Positions 17,610 through 27,136 of a stretch of 64,000 nt of DNA are shown here, in pieces (positions within the stretch are counted from its first letter, which is position 1; each line of letters begins with the position of its first letter). Origin of the DNA: CAKZSB01 sp964573105 (GTDB taxonomy: Bacteria; Pseudomonadota; Gammaproteobacteria; Granulosicoccales; Granulosicoccaceae). The stretch is taken from NCBI GenBank assembly GCA_964573105.1, contig CAZNIS010000005.1, positions 96,307-160,306 of the forward strand. Reading direction: 5' to 3'. Below the pieces are notes generated by a model. That model was not told the DNA's origin. It was given only the letters and a program-made list of their open reading frames with translations, and did no database searches. The translations under genes and the position numbers were made by a program.

Positions 17610-17999
17610 TTGCGCTATTTACATCTATTCGGCCTGCTCATTTTACTGCACGCGCTCGCGTGGACTGCCAGCCACTGGTATTTGCAGCAGAACAAACGCG
17701 ATGTCCTGCTGGTGGTCGACACGTCCTACTCGATGAAAAGCCATTTCCCAAAGGTACGCCGCTGGCTCGATGAATTTGAAGCCGATGCCCGCTACCGGAA
17801 TATTCAGGTTGGCACTGACAAGGCCTACCTGGGTGAACTCACCGGGCTGGAATCAAGAGAGATGATATTTCGAACGGCGTTCGGCAAGCTCAACACCGAC
17901 GCCCTGGATCGCCTTTACAGTTCATCGGATGCGACGCAGAAGTATCTGCTCACCGACACCACATTCGACGACGACGGCTGGACCGTCGTCAAGTTCTAG
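17610..17999 (+). CDS. Membrane-anchored vWA fragment, third gene of the vWA operon
   Basis: A 129-residue protein starting at TTG 17610, 11 bases after the vWA lipoprotein. Residues 1-20 are one hydrophobic segment (signal anchor). Next comes VLLVVDTSYSMKS, which reads as the first strand of a vWA domain with a D-T-S-x-S metal motif. The later Thr and Asp of the metal site are missing and the chain stops after about 100 residues. It is therefore either a truncated vWA domain or a small specialised partner of the full-length vWA protein. Its last codon and stop (TTC TAG) lie in a palindrome shared with the stop of the convergent gene. Confidence 0.7.
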   Translation: MRYLHLFGLLILLHALAWTASHWYLQQNKRDVLLVVDTSYSMKSHFPKVRRWLDEFEADARYRNIQVGTDKAYLGELTGLESREMIFRTAFGKLNTDALDRLYSSSDATQKYLLTDTTFDDDGWTVVKF

Positions 18000-18736
18000 A
18001 ACTTCTTGATAATTCGAGCGCGGACGCTGTAGTCGCTCTCATCACCGAATTCGCCAGTCTGTATAAACGGCATCAACAGATCAGCACTGAGCTGAAAGCT
18101 CTCGCGCTCCCAATGCAATCCGGGCGAGACGTACCAGGACTGATTGTCCAGCATCAGTTCTTCGCGCTCAGAATCCTCAAAGTTGAATTGACCGCGCACT
18201 GATAGCGTCCATACCGGATCGGTCGAGTCGAGGCCGGTGGCGGCGAACCGCTTGCCGGTTGTCACCCCGAGCGACCACAGCTCTTTGTCATCACCGACGC
18301 GATCGGCCATGGGACCACTCTGACGCTCAAAGCCGAAGTCAATACCGCTGTAGCTGATTGACCCGAGCCGTCCGTAGTGAACTCCGAGTTGCCGACTGCT
18401 GACAAACTCTGACGATCGCTCAAGCCCGGACGGTCCCTGATAGCGTTCGAACTCAAGGCCCGCAAAATACCAGAATCCGCTGCGCACTTTGGGCAGCGGC
18501 ACCTCGCCCGGGTTAAACGATTGCACCGTGTTCGTCTCAGCCGCCCACTCGCCATTGCCGGCATCAGGAGTGACGGCCAGTTTTAGCTGGGCATTGCTGT
18601 GCAGCGTGAAATCCTGGTACCGCTCAATCACCGAGCGGTCTGCAGATTTGGACTGAATGCTATAGTCAACTTCGGCGAGCACGGGCTGACCACTGGCAAT
18701 CAGTGCAGTCAGCGCACAGGCTCTATATGTATTCAT
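17996..18736 (-). CDS. Putative outer-membrane beta-barrel protein
   Basis: A 246-residue protein with an N-terminal signal (ALTALIASGQPVLAE) and a mature sequence rich in alternating aromatic/hydrophobic strands and acidic loops. The C-terminal residue is Phe (ARIIKKF), the usual BAM targeting signature of outer-membrane barrels. Strands such as SGFWYFAGLEFERYQ, QLGVHYGRLGSISYSGIDFG and WSLGVTTGKRF are consistent with 8-12 strands. I do not recognise a specific family. It converges with the vWA operon, the two stop codons overlapping by 4 bases. Confidence 0.65.
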   Translation of the reverse strand: MNTYRACALTALIASGQPVLAEVDYSIQSKSADRSVIERYQDFTLHSNAQLKLAVTPDAGNGEWAAETNTVQSFNPGEVPLPKVRSGFWYFAGLEFERYQGPSGLERSSEFVSSRQLGVHYGRLGSISYSGIDFGFERQSGPMADRVGDDKELWSLGVTTGKRFAATGLDSTDPVWTLSVRGQFNFEDSEREELMLDNQSWYVSPGLHWERESFQLSADLLMPFIQTGEFGDESDYSVRARIIKKF

Positions 18737-19009
18737 CGGTCGTCCCTATTGTTGCTGGCACCGCTGGTACACACTCGCGGCGGGCTCAACGAGCCGGGAA
18801 AGATTAAAACAGTGTTGTTTTATAACCACAAACCCTCACCATCCTGGCGATTCAGGGCTTAAACAACCATTTGTTGTATTTTTGGTATCTTTTTATCACT
18901 ACACTGTGGAAACTACAAGAGGCTATTCTAACGAAAAGTTCATAGTCATCAATCAATCATGACGTGTCAGCTGTACCATTTTTGAAAAAAACCGTGCCTT
19001 GTTCCATAA

Positions 19010-19540
19010 ATGTCAAAAACAGACGATCCAGATCTACCCCTAAATTCGCTCGACGACGAAGCGCCCAGCAAATCGCAACTCAAGCGAGACGCCAGGGCCG
19101 TGCTTGAACTCGCCGGCCGGTTGCTCGACGCGCGCCAAAGCCAAATCGCCCGCCTGGACCTGCCTGAGCCGGTTGCCGCCGCAATCACCGAAGGGCGAGC
19201 GATCAATCGATTCGGCGCCAGGAAGAGACACACCCAGTATCTGGCCAAGCTGCTGCGCAAAGAGGCAGATGTGGACGCGATACGGTGTCAGCTGAAGGAA
19301 CCACCGGGCCGCGTCCAGGCGGAACCTGAAATCCCGAACGAACGCCACGAACAAATGGTTTCTCTGCTGTGTAACGACCAGCAAGCAGGATTCAAAAGAC
19401 TGCGGGAAGAATACCCCACGCTTGCGCTGCAGCGCGTTTCACGCTTGCTCAGGCAACTGAACCAGCAGCAGCCAACAACGAACGGCCATGCAAAAGCACA
19501 CGCAGACTTGCTGGCGCTACTTGAGGCTCACAGCAAATAG
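19010..19540 (+). CDS. yjgA: Ribosome-associated protein YjgA/DarP (DUF615)
   Basis: A 176-residue, strongly charged helical protein of the DUF615 family, which associates with late 50S ribosomal precursors. Diagnostic strings are KSQLKRDARAVLELAGRLL, the I-NRFGARKRHTQYLAKLLR block and ALQRVSRLLRQ. Length matches E. coli DarP (183). In pseudomonads the gene lies near tldD/pmbA and yhdP. Here it sits directly tail-to-tail with yhdP, 8 bases apart, without tldD or pmbA. The upstream 273 bases are A/T-rich and hold no gene. Confidence 0.9.
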   Translation: MSKTDDPDLPLNSLDDEAPSKSQLKRDARAVLELAGRLLDARQSQIARLDLPEPVAAAITEGRAINRFGARKRHTQYLAKLLRKEADVDAIRCQLKEPPGRVQAEPEIPNERHEQMVSLLCNDQQAGFKRLREEYPTLALQRVSRLLRQLNQQQPTTNGHAKAHADLLALLEAHSK

Positions 19541-19548
19541 CAGGCTTG

Positions 19549-22500
19549 TCACTGCGCCCGGGTTACTGCCTGACTGCGCGGCTGGGGCACGAGGCTCCAG
19601 GTGGGCTCTTCCCAGCTGCCGCCCAGTATGTACTGGCGCCGACCCACTTCGTCGAGATTCAGTCCAACCCCTTTGAGGATTTCATCTGCAACCAGCGCAG
19701 TGACGCCGACAGCCGCACCGCCCGATAATATCCCCAACAGCGGCAGCGCGCCGCTGACCCGTGGCAACACTTCTATATTCTGATCATACTTCTGGTTGAC
19801 AAAATCGGTCTTCCCGCGCACCAGAATCTCGGCAACCGGTCCGGACAGACGCAATGATTCGGTACTGGCAACCCCGTCCATAATCGAAAAATTTCCATTG
19901 ACCGCACTGTATTCAAGACCCGACTCGTACAGATCGCGAAAGTCCAGCGTCAATCGCCGGGGTAGCGCCTGCAGCGCAAAAAGCCCCAGTATTCGGCCAG
20001 CGCCAGGATCGACTGTGAGTATGCGTCCATTTCTGAGGTTGAAAAATAATTGACCGGCGATGCTGGCGAGATCTGGCGCATAGGCCTCTGACGGCCATCG
20101 CAGCGATAGCGCGACCTCACCCACCCCCGATGCCAGCGTCTGGCCACCGCCAATTTCCGCCACCGCGCGACCAACGTCGAGAAACGTCGAATTGACGTCG
20201 ATCGAGGTGCTGTGATCCAGTTGCCCGCCGCGCTCTCGCACACTCCAGCGCCCGCTGCCGCTGACTCGCATCGAATCCTGCTTGGCAGACAACCCGGTGA
20301 TCGCCATGCCGTAGTCCTCGGGACGCGTGCGCAGAGACACCCGGGAGAACTGCCAATTGTCCCATTTCAGTTTCTTGACACTGATGTTGAACGGAGGCAA
20401 CTCACGGGGATCAAGTGACGGGTCTGTCACGTTGCCCCCTTCGGACTCCTCGCCCATCGCCGCCAGCAGCTCACGATCAAGGAAATCAAGTTGCAGCAGC
20501 AGCGGCTCGCTGGCCTGATTTGTTTTGCGCAACAACAACTCGCCGGCGACAAAGTCGTTGTCGACACGGTGCACCTGATGGGTCCCGTCGCGAAAGGCGG
20601 TGTAATGCATGGCACCGAATAATTGCGAGCCGACACGCGCCTGTGCCGCGTGCAGATTGGCAAACAACGGGAAGACTTCCTTGCTTGCAGATTCGTCTGC
20701 TGACTCGCTGATATCCAGCGCGAAGTCCACCCAGGCCTGCGCGTCTACCACATCGACATTGCCGTTGACTGCGATACCAGTCCAGGGCAGGACCGTGTTG
20801 TTCGAACCACCCAGCGCAAAGGCCATGCTTTCGACTTTTTCATCGACTACCCGGATTCGCCCTTCAAGCAACTCGGGTACTCTGATCCACCAGTCACGAT
20901 CAGGGGCGGAAAAGTTCACCTCTATCGTCGTCGGCAGCGGCGTCGACGCCGACTTGGCGAGAGGTTCGGGCAACACAATCGCAGTACCCTGCAAATCGCT
21001 CGTCGCTTTTAGCGACACGTCAGCCGGTGCATTGTCCGGCTGTCGCACATCGAGTTGCACTTGCCAGGGCGATACCCCGTTGAATGCCGGTGGCAGGTCG
21101 ATATCGTAGGAGCGCAGAATACTCGCCACCGACATTTGTCCACTGACAAATACGCTATTGGTCTTTACACCACCGGGTTTGCGGCGCACAGCATTTATCT
21201 GCATCGGCAGGCCGAGATAGCGCGCGGCCAGGTTTTTGGTATCCACACCGTCGCGGGTAAAGCCAATCTGCCCACTAACGTTTTGCAATTTAAGGCCATA
21301 TTCGCGCGCTTGCACGCTGGCGTTGTCGAGTGTGATATCGCCGTTGACCACCAGCCCGTCCGCAATCGAGCCGCGCAACGGAATCTGCAGATCGAGATTG
21401 AGGCTGCCGTTACCGCTGCCGACGGCATCGCCGAAATACTGCCCCACCCCTTCTCGCAAAGGACCACGTTGCATGAAATCGAGCATGTCGGGCACAGGTC
21501 CATCGGCCTGCGCCTGCACGTCGAGCACGGGCTTGAAGTAGTTGTCCAGCGTGATCGCGCCGCGGTTGACATCGGCACCGCGTATGCGGCCGCGGTACAA
21601 CTCGCCGTTTAGCCCAGACGCATCGACATACAAAGTGCCGCTGGCATTCTCGACGTCGGGCCAGCCATCGCGGTAGTGGACGCGCGCATCGGTGAACTCG
21701 AATTGCGCCGACGCTGTGCCCTTACCCCTGATGGGTGCGAAATTGCGCATGTCTCCCTGCAGATCAAACTGACTGTGGACCAGATTGCCGCTGACGATTG
21801 CACTGTTCAGCCACCGATACAGGCCCGGTTTGATGAACGGTCGCGGCAGGTATTTGTCCGCCTGCGCAAGATCACCGCCCAGCAGGCGTGTCTGCAGCAC
21901 CATCGGCAGGCTGCCATCTGCACGACTGGCCAGTGTCAGCGAAGAGCGGCTGGCGAAATCGGCCGTTTCGATTTGCAGGTCCTGCGCCGACAAATCCCAT
22001 CGCCCGTCGCCCAACGCAAATCGCAACGTGCCGGCCAGCGCCACTGGCGGCAATGCGTGCTCCGTCAGTCGGCCTCCATCCACGGCAACCTGTTGCCTGG
22101 GAATGGTCAGTCGTCCAACGCCCTCGCGCAGGTAGATTTCGCCGCGCAGATCCGTCACACCCGGCACCTTGCCGCGTGCATCCGTGGTCAAATTTGAGAC
22201 ATCTGCCACCAAAGTGTGCAGACGGGTTTTGCCGCCTCGATGATACGACAGCCCCAACAGCCAGTCGCTGAGCTTGCCAGAACGCACGGTATCGAACCAC
22301 GCGCTGGTGTTGTCCGGCTGCCGGGCACTCAGGAAAGCACGTAGCGACGGTGAGGCCAGCGGCTCGAACGCCGGTCCGGCGACGCGAATATCGCGCACTT
22401 GACGTGTGCGCTTGTCAAGCGCGACGTCGAGACCGGATAAATCGTACCGACCATCGTCAAAGCGGGCGACCAGCTCGTTGAATCGAGCGTGCCAGCCATT

Positions 22501-23445
22501 GCTGTTGCGATTCCAATCGACATCAACCGCCAATTGCGTGGCAAGTTCTGACTCGCCATCTGCTACCAGCAACGGCTCGGCGGCGAGAATCGCCCGCGCT
22601 TGCGTCAACCGGGTGCCTTGCCATTCGCCCCACAATTGCACATCGCCAAGCCCGGCAATTTCCCATTCACGCAAACCGGCAAATCGGGCCAGTTCTTCCA
22701 GGTCGAGCCCGAGCCCGTTCATGTAAAAGCGTCCGGCCCAACCCTTGATGTTCTGCGCGTTACCACTGAAATCGAATGCGGCCACCGAGACATCACCCAA
22801 CTCGTTCGGCAGCGCACTGCTGATTCTGATCTTGTGCTGATCGCCGTCGTTGAAAGCTCTGATGTTGAGTTTATCGAGCTTGTAGTCACGATCGCGCGCC
22901 TCGTCGCGCAACAGGATCTCGGCATCCAGAATTGCGATGCTATCGGCGTTAAACAGCCACTCCAGAGCACTGGCACCGCGCTTCGCATTACTGTTGCCAG
23001 TATCGCCGCCGTTGCCGCGCGCCAATGACAAACGCTGATAGCCCTGCACACTTATTCGACCACTACCTTCGTAGGCGGCGACCAGCGACAGGCCGTGCAG
23101 ACTCACATTGCGAACCGTGAGTTTGCGCTGCAACAGCATGTCTCGCGCGTTGAGCTGTAAATCGAGTTTTGGCAGAACCAGACGGGTGCGCTCGCCATTG
23201 GGTGACTTGACCCGTACCCCGGTCAGGCTGGCCTTGGCATCAAAGCGGTTCCAGACCAGCTCGATGTCGTTAATCTGAACCGGACTGCCGAGATAACTGC
23301 CGGCAAGGGCTGCGATCTGCTCTTTGTAGTCATGGACGTAGAACACCGCGACGCGCGCACCGGCCAGTGCCAGTGCCGCCAGCATCAGCAGCGCACAGAA
23401 GGTGTAGAGCAGAAATTTAGCGGTGAATTTGAGGCTCTTCTTCAC
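19549..23445 (-). CDS. yhdP: YhdP-family AsmA-like envelope protein
   Basis: A 1298-residue protein of the YhdP family (TIGR02099), close to E. coli YhdP (1266). It is anchored by one N-terminal helix (FLLYTFCALLMLAALALAG) and has a very long periplasmic repeated beta structure. YhdP, TamB and YdbH form bridge-like proteins that move phospholipids from inner to outer membrane. The C-terminal DUF3971/AsmA region is visible in ARVHYRDGWPDVENASGTLY and in RNGRILTVDPGAGRILGLF. The start is GTG at 23445. It lies downstream of rng, the usual neighbour, separated by 126 bases. No frameshift is seen over 3.9 kb. Confidence 0.93.
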   Translation of the reverse strand: MKKSLKFTAKFLLYTFCALLMLAALALAGARVAVFYVHDYKEQIAALAGSYLGSPVQINDIELVWNRFDAKASLTGVRVKSPNGERTRLVLPKLDLQLNARDMLLQRKLTVRNVSLHGLSLVAAYEGSGRISVQGYQRLSLARGNGGDTGNSNAKRGASALEWLFNADSIAILDAEILLRDEARDRDYKLDKLNIRAFNDGDQHKIRISSALPNELGDVSVAAFDFSGNAQNIKGWAGRFYMNGLGLDLEELARFAGLREWEIAGLGDVQLWGEWQGTRLTQARAILAAEPLLVADGESELATQLAVDVDWNRNSNGWHARFNELVARFDDGRYDLSGLDVALDKRTRQVRDIRVAGPAFEPLASPSLRAFLSARQPDNTSAWFDTVRSGKLSDWLLGLSYHRGGKTRLHTLVADVSNLTTDARGKVPGVTDLRGEIYLREGVGRLTIPRQQVAVDGGRLTEHALPPVALAGTLRFALGDGRWDLSAQDLQIETADFASRSSLTLASRADGSLPMVLQTRLLGGDLAQADKYLPRPFIKPGLYRWLNSAIVSGNLVHSQFDLQGDMRNFAPIRGKGTASAQFEFTDARVHYRDGWPDVENASGTLYVDASGLNGELYRGRIRGADVNRGAITLDNYFKPVLDVQAQADGPVPDMLDFMQRGPLREGVGQYFGDAVGSGNGSLNLDLQIPLRGSIADGLVVNGDITLDNASVQAREYGLKLQNVSGQIGFTRDGVDTKNLAARYLGLPMQINAVRRKPGGVKTNSVFVSGQMSVASILRSYDIDLPPAFNGVSPWQVQLDVRQPDNAPADVSLKATSDLQGTAIVLPEPLAKSASTPLPTTIEVNFSAPDRDWWIRVPELLEGRIRVVDEKVESMAFALGGSNNTVLPWTGIAVNGNVDVVDAQAWVDFALDISESADESASKEVFPLFANLHAAQARVGSQLFGAMHYTAFRDGTHQVHRVDNDFVAGELLLRKTNQASEPLLLQLDFLDRELLAAMGEESEGGNVTDPSLDPRELPPFNISVKKLKWDNWQFSRVSLRTRPEDYGMAITGLSAKQDSMRVSGSGRWSVRERGGQLDHSTSIDVNSTFLDVGRAVAEIGGGQTLASGVGEVALSLRWPSEAYAPDLASIAGQLFFNLRNGRILTVDPGAGRILGLFALQALPRRLTLDFRDLYESGLEYSAVNGNFSIMDGVASTESLRLSGPVAEILVRGKTDFVNQKYDQNIEVLPRVSGALPLLGILSGGAAVGVTALVADEILKGVGLNLDEVGRRQYILGGSWEEPTWSLVPQPRSQAVTRAQ

Positions 23446-23571
23446 ACCAGCTTACCCATCGGGATGCGCGCAGACACCCCGATCGCTCGACGCGATTTCG
23501 AAGCATTGCAGGTGCCCATCATGATCGACAGTAACTGGCCATTGGAATCCGTGTCGCAGAGAAAAACTGCT

Positions 23572-25038
23572 CTACAGGATCACCACGTCGTACTGGTCGC
23601 GGTTGTACATGCTTTCGGCCTGCAGCCGAATGGGCACTGCGATGAATTCTTCGAGTTCGGCAAAGTAGTCGGATTGCTCTTCCAAACACATGTCGACCAC
23701 CTCAGGGGCGGCGACAACAGTGAGAGATTTGACATCAAATTGCCTTACTTGCCGGATTATTTCACGCGAGATTTCGTAACATACTGTTTCAGCTGTGCGA
23801 AGCAAGCCGCGACCATTGCAGGTAGGACACTCTGAGCACAGCACCTGTTCGAGACTCTCGCGAGTGCGCTTGCGCGTCATCTCGACCAGTCCAAGACTGG
23901 ATACCTCACAAACCTGTGTGCGGGCGTGGTCCCGATCAAGAGCCTTGTCGAGCGCACGCATCACCTGACGCTTGTGCTCATCGACGCCCATATCGATGAA
24001 ATCGATGATGATGATGCCGCCGAGGTTTCGCAGCCGTAACTGGCGACCAATCGCCTGCGCCGCCTCGAGGTTGGTCTTGAAGATCGTCTCCTCGAGGTTG
24101 CGGTGGCCGACAAACGCGCCGGTATTCACATCGATCGTGGTCATCGACTCGGTTTGATCGAAGACCAGATGCCCACCCGATTTGAGCTGCACCTTGCGCT
24201 CAAGTGCCTTTTGAATCTCGTCCTCAACACCGTAGATATCAAAGATTGGCCGCTCGCCGGGGTAGTGCTCGATGCGCGGTAACATCTCGGGCAGGTACTC
24301 CGATGCAAATTCACAGGCCTTGAGATAAGACTCACGCGAGTCGATGCGAATGCGCTCGACGCTTACACCGACGAGATCGCGCAGCGTACGCTGCATCAGC
24401 GGCAGCTCGCTGTAGACGATATCGCCCGGACTGGCATTTGGAATCTCGCTCGCGATGCGCGCCCAGAGTTTGTGCAGGAATGCGACATCGTTGCTGATAA
24501 TCTCGCCATCGACGCCCTCGGCCGCTGTTCTAACGATATAGCCACCGTCGCCAAACTGCTCCTGTACCTGACGGATCACGTCGCGCAGGCGCTCGCGCTC
24601 GCCCTCATCCTCGATCTTGGTCGACACCCCAACCGTGTTCTCATCCGGCAGGTAGACGAGATAGCGCGACGGCGCCGTCAGGTGGGTGGTCAAGCGTGCG
24701 CCCTTGGTACCGAGCGGATTCTTGATGACCTGTACGGCGATCTTTTGCTCTTCCTGCAGTACTTCGCGAATCGGTTTCTGGTGTTTTTCGCCAGCCTCAT
24801 CGACAACCGCACTCCCGGCGACATCAGATACGTGCAAAAACGCCGCACGCTCGAGGCCGATATCGACAAAAGCCGCCTCCATTCCGGGCAAAACCCGCAC
24901 GACGCGGCCAACGAATATATTCCCCACCAACACCGTACGCGCGCGCCGCTCGATTGATACTTCTGTCAGCACGCCGTTCTCGACCATCGCTACGCGAGTT
25001 TCCCGCGGTGATACATTAATGAGAATTTCTTCGGACAT
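23572..25038 (-). CDS. rng: Ribonuclease G
   Basis: A 488-residue endoribonuclease of the RNase E/G family, processing the 5' end of 16S rRNA and other RNAs. It has an N-terminal S1 domain (VGRVVRVLPGMEAAFVDIG) and a catalytic core with the metal-binding Asp residues in TTIDVNTGAFVG and IIIDFIDM. The zinc-link cysteines occur in CSECPTC. Its length (E. coli 489) and lack of a C-terminal scaffold region indicate RNase G, not E. It follows maf by three bases and belongs to the long leftward operon. Confidence 0.96.
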   Translation of the reverse strand: MSEEILINVSPRETRVAMVENGVLTEVSIERRARTVLVGNIFVGRVVRVLPGMEAAFVDIGLERAAFLHVSDVAGSAVVDEAGEKHQKPIREVLQEEQKIAVQVIKNPLGTKGARLTTHLTAPSRYLVYLPDENTVGVSTKIEDEGERERLRDVIRQVQEQFGDGGYIVRTAAEGVDGEIISNDVAFLHKLWARIASEIPNASPGDIVYSELPLMQRTLRDLVGVSVERIRIDSRESYLKACEFASEYLPEMLPRIEHYPGERPIFDIYGVEDEIQKALERKVQLKSGGHLVFDQTESMTTIDVNTGAFVGHRNLEETIFKTNLEAAQAIGRQLRLRNLGGIIIIDFIDMGVDEHKRQVMRALDKALDRDHARTQVCEVSSLGLVEMTRKRTRESLEQVLCSECPTCNGRGLLRTAETVCYEISREIIRQVRQFDVKSLTVVAAPEVVDMCLEEQSDYFAELEEFIAVPIRLQAESMYNRDQYDVVIL

Positions 25039-25041
25039 GCC

Positions 25042-25644
25042 CTATCGTTCCCTGGTCGGGTCCGATGGCTCGCACCCATCGGCAAAGCAAACTCCGAATT
25101 GCTCAAGCAACCCGGCAGTTTCAAACAACGGCAGCCCGACCACATTGGTGTAGGAACCGTCGATGCGCGAAATAAACGCCGCCGCCAACCCCTGAATCGC
25201 GTAGCCTCCCGCTTTCCCTTGTGGCTCGCCAGATTGCCAGTAGGCCTTACGCTCAGCGAGCGTAATGGCTCTCATCCAGACGTGCGTGATGCACTCGGCA
25301 ACCTCGACCCTGGCACCCTGGCGCACCGCCACACCGGTTCTGACCGTGTGCCGCGCATCCGACAGCTGGTCGAAAATTTGCGCAAAGTGATCAAACCCGG
25401 ACGGCTTGCCGATGATGTTCCCGTCGATCTCAATCGTTGTGTCCGCCGCCAGCACCAGATCATCGGGATTACACGGAACCGACTGTGCCTTACTCCCGGC
25501 AAGCCTGCGCACGTAGTCGCCGGCCGCTTCCCCGGCAAGCGGCGTCTCATCGATATCCGCCGGCTGCTGCGAGACGCTGTAACCCAGTTGCGCGAGCAAT
25601 TCGACCCGCCGCTGGGATGCGGAAGCTAGCACGATATTCGGCAT
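25042..25644 (-). CDS. maf: Maf-family nucleotide pyrophosphatase (YhdE type)
   Basis: A 200-residue Maf protein. These enzymes hydrolyse dTTP, UTP or modified nucleotides and can arrest division when overproduced. The N-terminal LASASQRRVELLAQLG holds the conserved S-x-R-R pattern. VLAADTTI carries the catalytic Asp, and the AGGYAIQGLAAAFI block is typical. Its position just before rng matches YhdE. It is spaced 6 bases from rlmH and 3 bases from rng. Confidence 0.93.
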   Translation of the reverse strand: MPNIVLASASQRRVELLAQLGYSVSQQPADIDETPLAGEAAGDYVRRLAGSKAQSVPCNPDDLVLAADTTIEIDGNIIGKPSGFDHFAQIFDQLSDARHTVRTGVAVRQGARVEVAECITHVWMRAITLAERKAYWQSGEPQGKAGGYAIQGLAAAFISRIDGSYTNVVGLPLFETAGLLEQFGVCFADGCEPSDPTRER

Positions 25645-25650
25645 CGGTTG

Positions 25651-26124
25651 TCAGGCCCTGTGATAAGGGTGGTTATTAAGCAGACTGCAGGCGCGGTAGA
25701 TTTGTTCAGCGACAATGACCCGCACCAGTCCATGCGGGAAGGTCAGCGCCGATAACGACCAGCTTTCACGAGCGTGCTTTCGGCACTCATCTGACAGACC
25801 ATCTGCACCACCAACCAACAGACTGACGTCGCGGTAGCTGTCCATCCAGACCTGCAGGCGGCGGGCAAATTTGGCGCTGTTGAGGTTGCTACCGGCCTCG
25901 TCGAGTGCCACCACATGGCTGCCGGCCGGCACCGCAGCCAACAGCCGGGCGCCATCCTGTCGGATCACTTCACCACTCGACTGGCGTTGGCTCTTGCGAC
26001 TGGTGGGCAGTGTTTTCAGTGATAACGCGCAGTCGCGCCCCAGGCGCTGAGCATACTCCTGATAGCCAGCGTCGACCCAGTCCGGCATCCGCCCGGCGAC
26101 TGTAAGAAGATGAATTGTCAGCAA
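25651..26124 (-). CDS. rlmH: 23S rRNA pseudouridine-1915 N3-methyltransferase RlmH
   Basis: A 157-residue SPOUT methyltransferase acting on helix 69 of 23S rRNA in the assembled ribosome (E. coli 155). The SAM-binding knot is visible in VSLLVGGADGLSDECR and in SWSLSALTFPHGLVRVIVAEQIYRA when read across the C-terminal third. The end NNHPYHR is diagnostic. The start is TTG at 26124, 12 bases after the rsfS stop; no ATG fits the family N-terminus. Confidence 0.95.
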   Translation of the reverse strand: MLTIHLLTVAGRMPDWVDAGYQEYAQRLGRDCALSLKTLPTSRKSQRQSSGEVIRQDGARLLAAVPAGSHVVALDEAGSNLNSAKFARRLQVWMDSYRDVSLLVGGADGLSDECRKHARESWSLSALTFPHGLVRVIVAEQIYRACSLLNNHPYHRA

Positions 26125-26136
26125 CGACGATCCCGT

Positions 26137-26538
26137 TCAACTGCCGACGCTTTCGGCCGGCTGCAATTGCCCCGAGCCCAGTTCGACCTGCCAGAGTTTT
26201 TCCAGCGAATAGAAATCGCGCGCTTCGCGCGTCATGACGTGAATAAGCACATCACCGAGGTCCACCAGTATCCAGTTACCATCGGTTTCACCCTCAACGC
26301 CCAGCGGGCGATTGCCGGCTTTTTTCGACTGCTCGATCACTTCATTGGCCAGAGACTTGACGTGCCGTTGCGAGGTGCCGCTGACAACGATCATCCAGTC
26401 GGCAAAAGAGGACTTCTCGGCTACATCGATGACAGTGAGATCGACTGCTTTCATCGATTCCAGTGCATCGCAGGCGACCTGCCGCAGCTGTTCAGGTGTC
26501 AGGTTTTTGGTTTCCTTGTGAATCAGACCAGGCTCCAT
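26137..26538 (-). CDS. rsfS: Ribosomal silencing factor RsfS
   Basis: A 133-residue RsfS/Iojap protein, which binds L14 on the 50S subunit and blocks subunit joining in stationary phase. Core signatures are SSFADWMIVVSGTSQRHVKS and NWILVDLGDVLIHVM. The start at ATG 26538 lies inside nadD (47-base overlap). A further in-frame ATG at 26574 would lengthen the overlap and is less likely. The C-terminus is about 20 residues longer than in E. coli. The order nadD-rsfS-rlmH is standard. Confidence 0.94.
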   Translation of the reverse strand: MEPGLIHKETKNLTPEQLRQVACDALESMKAVDLTVIDVAEKSSFADWMIVVSGTSQRHVKSLANEVIEQSKKAGNRPLGVEGETDGNWILVDLGDVLIHVMTREARDFYSLEKLWQVELGSGQLQPAESVGS

Positions 26539-27136
26539 ATAGGTTGTTCTGTTTAATGTAGGACTGCACATCATAGGGAACCAGAAAATCGATTTCCATT
26601 TCCTGCTCTAAATCTCGCCGGATTCGACTCGAAGAAATATCGAGTTGAGTCACAGAACAAAGTTGTACAGACATCGATCCCGGATGATTGAGCATAGCAC
26701 GGCCGGTATCGTTGAGTTTTTCGCCGGGCCGTTCCATCACCACCAACTCGGCCGAAGCCAGAATATGCTGCCACTCGTGCCAGGTATCAAACACGCAAAA
26801 CTGATCCATGCCGATCACCAGCACAATTCGAGCATCGGGATGGTCGGCCTGAACCGATCGAATGGTATCGATCGAGTAACTGCGCTCGTCGCGATGTATC
26901 TCACGCTCATCGACCTCGAGGCCATCAATTCGATCGACCGCCAGACGCAGCATGGCCACGCGGTGCGCAGCGGCGACACGCGCCACCGCCCGATGCGGTG
27001 GATTGCCAGACGGCACAAAACGCAAATGGTCGAAGCTGAACCGTCGGCACACTTCAAACGCGGTACGCAGGTGACCCAGATGAACCGGATCGAACGATCC
27101 GCCGTAGAGACCGATGCGAGTGGGCGCTGCCGTCAA
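26492..27136 (-). CDS. nadD: Nicotinate-nucleotide adenylyltransferase NadD
   Basis: A 214-residue nucleotidyltransferase that makes deamido-NAD from nicotinate mononucleotide and ATP. The N-terminal motif GLYGGSFDPVHLGHL contains the HxGH signature, and the C-terminal ISSSRIRRDLE is the conserved ISSTxxR-type motif. The start is TTG at 27136, overlapping the proA stop in TTGA, so translation is likely coupled. Confidence 0.95.
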   Translation of the reverse strand: MTAAPTRIGLYGGSFDPVHLGHLRTAFEVCRRFSFDHLRFVPSGNPPHRAVARVAAAHRVAMLRLAVDRIDGLEVDEREIHRDERSYSIDTIRSVQADHPDARIVLVIGMDQFCVFDTWHEWQHILASAELVVMERPGEKLNDTGRAMLNHPGSMSVQLCSVTQLDISSSRIRRDLEQEMEIDFLVPYDVQSYIKQNNLYGAWSDSQGNQKPDT

